Shown here piece after piece: positions 33,120-35,500 of a stretch of 35,500 nt of DNA. Both the position numbers and the translations under genes were made by a program. Under the pieces are notes generated by a model. It saw only the letters and a list, made by a program, of their open reading frames with translations. It did no database searches and was not told the DNA's origin. This DNA comes from Candidatus Atribacteria bacterium ADurb.Bin276 (GTDB lineage: Bacteria; Atribacterota; Atribacteria; Atribacterales; Atribacteraceae), in contig MWBQ01000118.1 of NCBI GenBank assembly GCA_002069605.1, forward strand, positions 1 through 35,500. The letters run 5' to 3'. Position 1 is the first letter of the stretch; every line of letters starts with the position of its first letter.

Positions 33120-34124
33120 TTATAATTTCACAATGATACCTTTTTCCATTGATTCTCGAGCTGCATTTGCTACTCGAACGGCAGTAATGCCATGGTCTGC
33201 GGTTGCTTTTTCGATGGGTCGATGGTTTTCAATGCAATCAAAGAAATATTTCAATTCAAGATAATAAGCATCATCATCTTGAGCGTTAATTTTTTCCTCT
33301 TTTTCCCCATCTCGATAGACAACCACTGGATTCGCTTCTCCTCTTTGCTCAATATTCACCCCTGAACGGAATTCCCACTCAACAACACCTTCCGTCCCTA
33401 AAATCCGATATCCCATTGTAAAAGGGAATGTTCCCTTCATCATCCAGCCGCCTTCTATATTGGCAATCATTCCCTCAGCATATCGAACACTGGTTTGGGC
33501 ATGATCCCAGGAACCATTAACTGACTGGACTCCGCGTGAGAATACTTCAATCGGCTTTCCTCCAATCCAGTTAACAAAATCCAAATCATGAATATGAAGG
33601 TCTAACGCTGCCCCGCCACTTAAATTTTGCTGAAGAATCCAACTTATTACCGACCAAGTGGGTGAAACACCTAATCGATAGGCATCGATGGAGAGTATTT
33701 TTCCGATTTTTCCCTGAGAAACTAATTCTTTAGCTTTCCTATATTCTCCCCAAAACCGGAGAGCATGACCTATCATCAGTTCGACACCGTTCAGCTGACA
33801 GGCATTTTTCATCGCCACGGCATCTTCGACATTTAAAGCCATCGGCTTTTCACAGAAGATATGTTTCCCGGCTCGAGCAGCTTGTAAAACATAATCCCGA
33901 TGTAAAAAGGTTGGTAAACAAACATCAACAATATCGATTTCTTTCTCTTCAAGTAGACGAGGAAATGAAGAAAAGTGAGGAATTGTATATTTTTCTTGAA
34001 AACTCCGGACTTTTTCGGGTACTACTTCAAAAAAGGCAACTACATTAGCCCCCGGGATTCTTTTCCAACCCTCCATATGAACCCCAGCAATAAAACCAGA
34101 ACCCAACAATGCAATATTTTTCAT
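33120..34124 (-). CDS. Gfo/Idh/MocA-family oxidoreductase
   Basis: This 334-residue NAD(P)-dependent dehydrogenase has the nucleotide loop GSGFIAG (8-14), the conserved CEKPMALN with Lys93, and GGAALDLHIHDLDFVNWIGG with the Asp/His pair of the active site. These enzymes oxidise sugars, inositols or amino sugars, often at C2 or C3. Its ATG overlaps the stop of the PIG-L gene by four bases (ATGA), so the two are translationally coupled. With the deacetylase and the xylose-isomerase-like protein it forms a three-gene operon that would process a sugar derivative. The exact substrate is unknown. The regulator at 31651-32970 follows 149 bp downstream. Confidence 0.92.
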   Translation of the reverse strand: MKNIALLGSGFIAGVHMEGWKRIPGANVVAFFEVVPEKVRSFQEKYTIPHFSSFPRLLEEKEIDIVDVCLPTFLHRDYVLQAARAGKHIFCEKPMALNVEDAVAMKNACQLNGVELMIGHALRFWGEYRKAKELVSQGKIGKILSIDAYRLGVSPTWSVISWILQQNLSGGAALDLHIHDLDFVNWIGGKPIEVFSRGVQSVNGSWDHAQTSVRYAEGMIANIEGGWMMKGTFPFTMGYRILGTEGVVEWEFRSGVNIEQRGEANPVVVYRDGEKEEKINAQDDDAYYLELKYFFDCIENHRPIEKATADHGITAVRVANAARESMEKGIIVKL

Positions 34125-34999
34125 TGAGATTGACCTCCAGAATTATCAATCTTTTCTATTTGATGAATATATTTTTTATACTCACATCGAGGTCGCGGTT
34201 CAAAAGAAAGAAAAACTTCAGCAACCTGATTTTTTGAAATTATTCTTTCTTCTCGTGCTTTTAATAGTCCTGATATGATTTTTGCCTGGGTTTGATATTC
34301 CTCCATGGCTTTCAGGATATTCTTTTCCGCTTCTATAGGAGCCTTCAATGCACGATTGGCTCGAATTTCGGTGTCAACTCCCTCAACCATTGCATCTTCA
34401 GGAGAAAAATCGCTCCAAACAGCATATTGTAGGATCGAACGAATGGGTTCAGTTTGACCCCAATCTACCATTACTGGATCGCCAATTTGAGGAGTATCAA
34501 AAGCTCCGACCATATATGTAGCTGTATGATCAAGGTGTTCTCGATATCCATTGGGGACTAAAACACGAGTAATTTTTAACTTACGGAGCAGAGGCATAAT
34601 TTTCCTAAATGTACCTTCCTCGCCTCCAGGAAGTTTATGCCCTATAAAGGGGAAAACGCTATAATCATCATATTCAAGACGGTGTATTTTTTCTTCCTTA
34701 ATCCCCAAAACATTATAAGCTCGAGCTGTTTCCCTTGATCGAAGCGCAGTAATAATATATTTTTGTTCTATAACACTATAACCACCAGAACCATTGCAAA
34801 ATATTATAATATGAACGTCGCCTCCAAACAGGGGAATGCCCTGAATAAGCGATCCTGGCCCAAGAATTCCATCATCATCGTGTGGTGAAAACACTACAAC
34901 CCGTTCATCATGCGGTTTCCAACCAGGGAAAATAATATTAATATCATTACCCTTTTGACCCGACCGGAGATTATAGAAAATGAAGTCTTCTTTACGCAT
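34121..34999 (-). CDS. PIG-L (LmbE-like) family deacetylase
   Basis: This 292-residue protein belongs to the zinc-dependent PIG-L/LmbE family, which removes acetyl groups from N-acetylglucosamine-type sugars. The metal motif, usually AHPDDE, is PHDDDG here (His40, Asp42 as likely base, Asp43), so the final Glu is Gly. YREHLDHTATY provides the other histidines. AGGAGG lies nine bases before the ATG. It lies between the isomerase-like gene (12 bp upstream) and the coupled Gfo/Idh/MocA gene. A role in deacylating an amino sugar or conjugate before oxidation is inferred from this order. Confidence 0.85.
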   Translation of the reverse strand: MRKEDFIFYNLRSGQKGNDINIIFPGWKPHDERVVVFSPHDDDGILGPGSLIQGIPLFGGDVHIIIFCNGSGGYSVIEQKYIITALRSRETARAYNVLGIKEEKIHRLEYDDYSVFPFIGHKLPGGEEGTFRKIMPLLRKLKITRVLVPNGYREHLDHTATYMVGAFDTPQIGDPVMVDWGQTEPIRSILQYAVWSDFSPEDAMVEGVDTEIRANRALKAPIEAEKNILKAMEEYQTQAKIISGLLKAREERIISKNQVAEVFLSFEPRPRCEYKKYIHQIEKIDNSGGQSQ

Positions 35000-35011
35000 A
35001 GCGTTTGCCTC

Positions 35012-35500
35012 CTATACTATAACTTTTTGAAGATAATCATAGGATTTTTTAACGCATTCATCAACATAAGTAACTGGATGTTCAAATGAGCCGCTGTATT
35101 CAATTTCTACGCTCATTGGTACATCAACTTGTTTCTCCTTAAGGATGCTGAAAATCTTTTTAAAATTAACCATTCCCTCGCCTAACGTTGGAAAGTTCCA
35201 TACTTTATAGCCACCTATCTTATCCTTTAGATGGATATGAATAATCCAGGGAAGACAATGAACAATATCTTCCTCTGGCAAACTATCACCATAAAAAATG
35301 CAATTCCCAGTATCATAATTGATTCCTATGGCTGGATGATTAATTGTTTCCATGATTTTCTTAGCTGCTTCTCCATTTTTAAGAACATCACCGTGGATCT
35401 CAAGCCCCACTTTAATTCCTTTATTGAGTGCATAATTTCCTAAAGCCGGAATATGTTGGTAAAATAACGACAAGTCACTTTCTTTTTCTACCGTCCCAGT
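35012..35500 (-). CDS. Sugar phosphate isomerase/epimerase (xylose isomerase-like), 5' end outside window
   Basis: The frame is open to the right edge with no stop or start, so this is the C-terminal 162 residues of a longer TIM-barrel protein. Metal ligands of the family are visible: Glu and His in VGLEIHGD, Asp in GINYDTGN, His in IIHIHLKDK and Glu in SVEIEYSG. Family members isomerise, epimerise or cleave oxidised sugars. It is upstream of and 12 bp from the PIG-L deacetylase gene. The other family member at 12267-13229 is only distantly similar. Confidence 0.85.
   Translation of the reverse strand, partial: TGTVEKESDLSLFYQHIPALGNYALNKGIKVGLEIHGDVLKNGEAAKKIMETINHPAIGINYDTGNCIFYGDSLPEEDIVHCLPWIIHIHLKDKIGGYKVWNFPTLGEGMVNFKKIFSILKEKQVDVPMSVEIEYSGSFEHPVTYVDECVKKSYDYLQKVIV

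Overview
The window looks like chromosomal DNA of an AT-rich anaerobic bacterium with an outer membrane. An LptC-like protein, a bactofilin, a GroES/GroEL pair and several dehydrogenases sit beside two complete ribose-type sugar ABC transporters and short dispersed palindromic repeats. I see no rRNA, tRNA, CRISPR array, phage gene or full insertion sequence. The gene mix would fit the Atribacterota or a similar deep-branching heterotrophic lineage. That placement is an impression from gene content and base composition, not a measured result.

Layout, left to right. Positions 1-240 hold a composite dispersed repeat. On the plus strand follow a lipoprotein with a zinc-protease motif (538-1161), then an SDR dehydrogenase, a metal-dependent cyclase-family hydrolase and a divergent glucose-6-phosphate dehydrogenase (1208-4048). 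Convergent to these lie an LptC-like protein, a CoA-disulfide-reductase/rhodanese fusion and a small membrane protein (4042-6865, minus). After a 730-bp gap, sugar transport operon A runs on the plus strand (7596-13229): binding protein, ATPase, two permeases and a sugar isomerase/epimerase. It converges with minus-strand operon B (13263-19064): binding protein, ATPase, permease, a URO-D-like protein and a PfkB kinase. A second URO-D-like gene (19240-20505) lies upstream of operon B.

Further right on the minus strand is a metabolic group: an acyl-ACP-reductase-like enzyme that keeps its catalytic cysteine, an SRPBCC protein, a putrescine-type class III aminotransferase, a 'quinate dehydrogenase-like' protein of unknown role, a bactofilin and type III pantothenate kinase (20550-25970). 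Two more copies of the dispersed repeat interrupt this stretch (about 21800-22100 and 26075-26410). Beyond it are an ECF-transporter S component with a structured leader, a P1-family peptidase, a zinc-ribbon membrane protein, an FmdB-like protein, groL and groS, an NtrC-like regulator whose receiver and sigma-54 contact motif are both degenerate, and an operon of a Gfo/Idh/MocA dehydrogenase, a PIG-L deacetylase and a truncated sugar isomerase (33120-35500).

How the genes work together. The two transporters import sugars or sugar-like solutes. The kinase, isomerases, SDR, G6PDH-like and Gfo/Idh enzymes can feed them into central metabolism. Both transporter operons share one RNA layout: a strong Shine-Dalgarno sequence without a start codon upstream of the binding-protein gene, and a long perfect hairpin without a U-run between the binding-protein gene and the ATPase gene. 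This suggests that the binding-protein mRNA is protected at both ends so that it is made in excess. The acyl-ACP-reductase-like/aminotransferase/SRPBCC/quinate-DH-like group is the best candidate here for an uncharacterised pathway, possibly making or using fatty aldehydes or amines.
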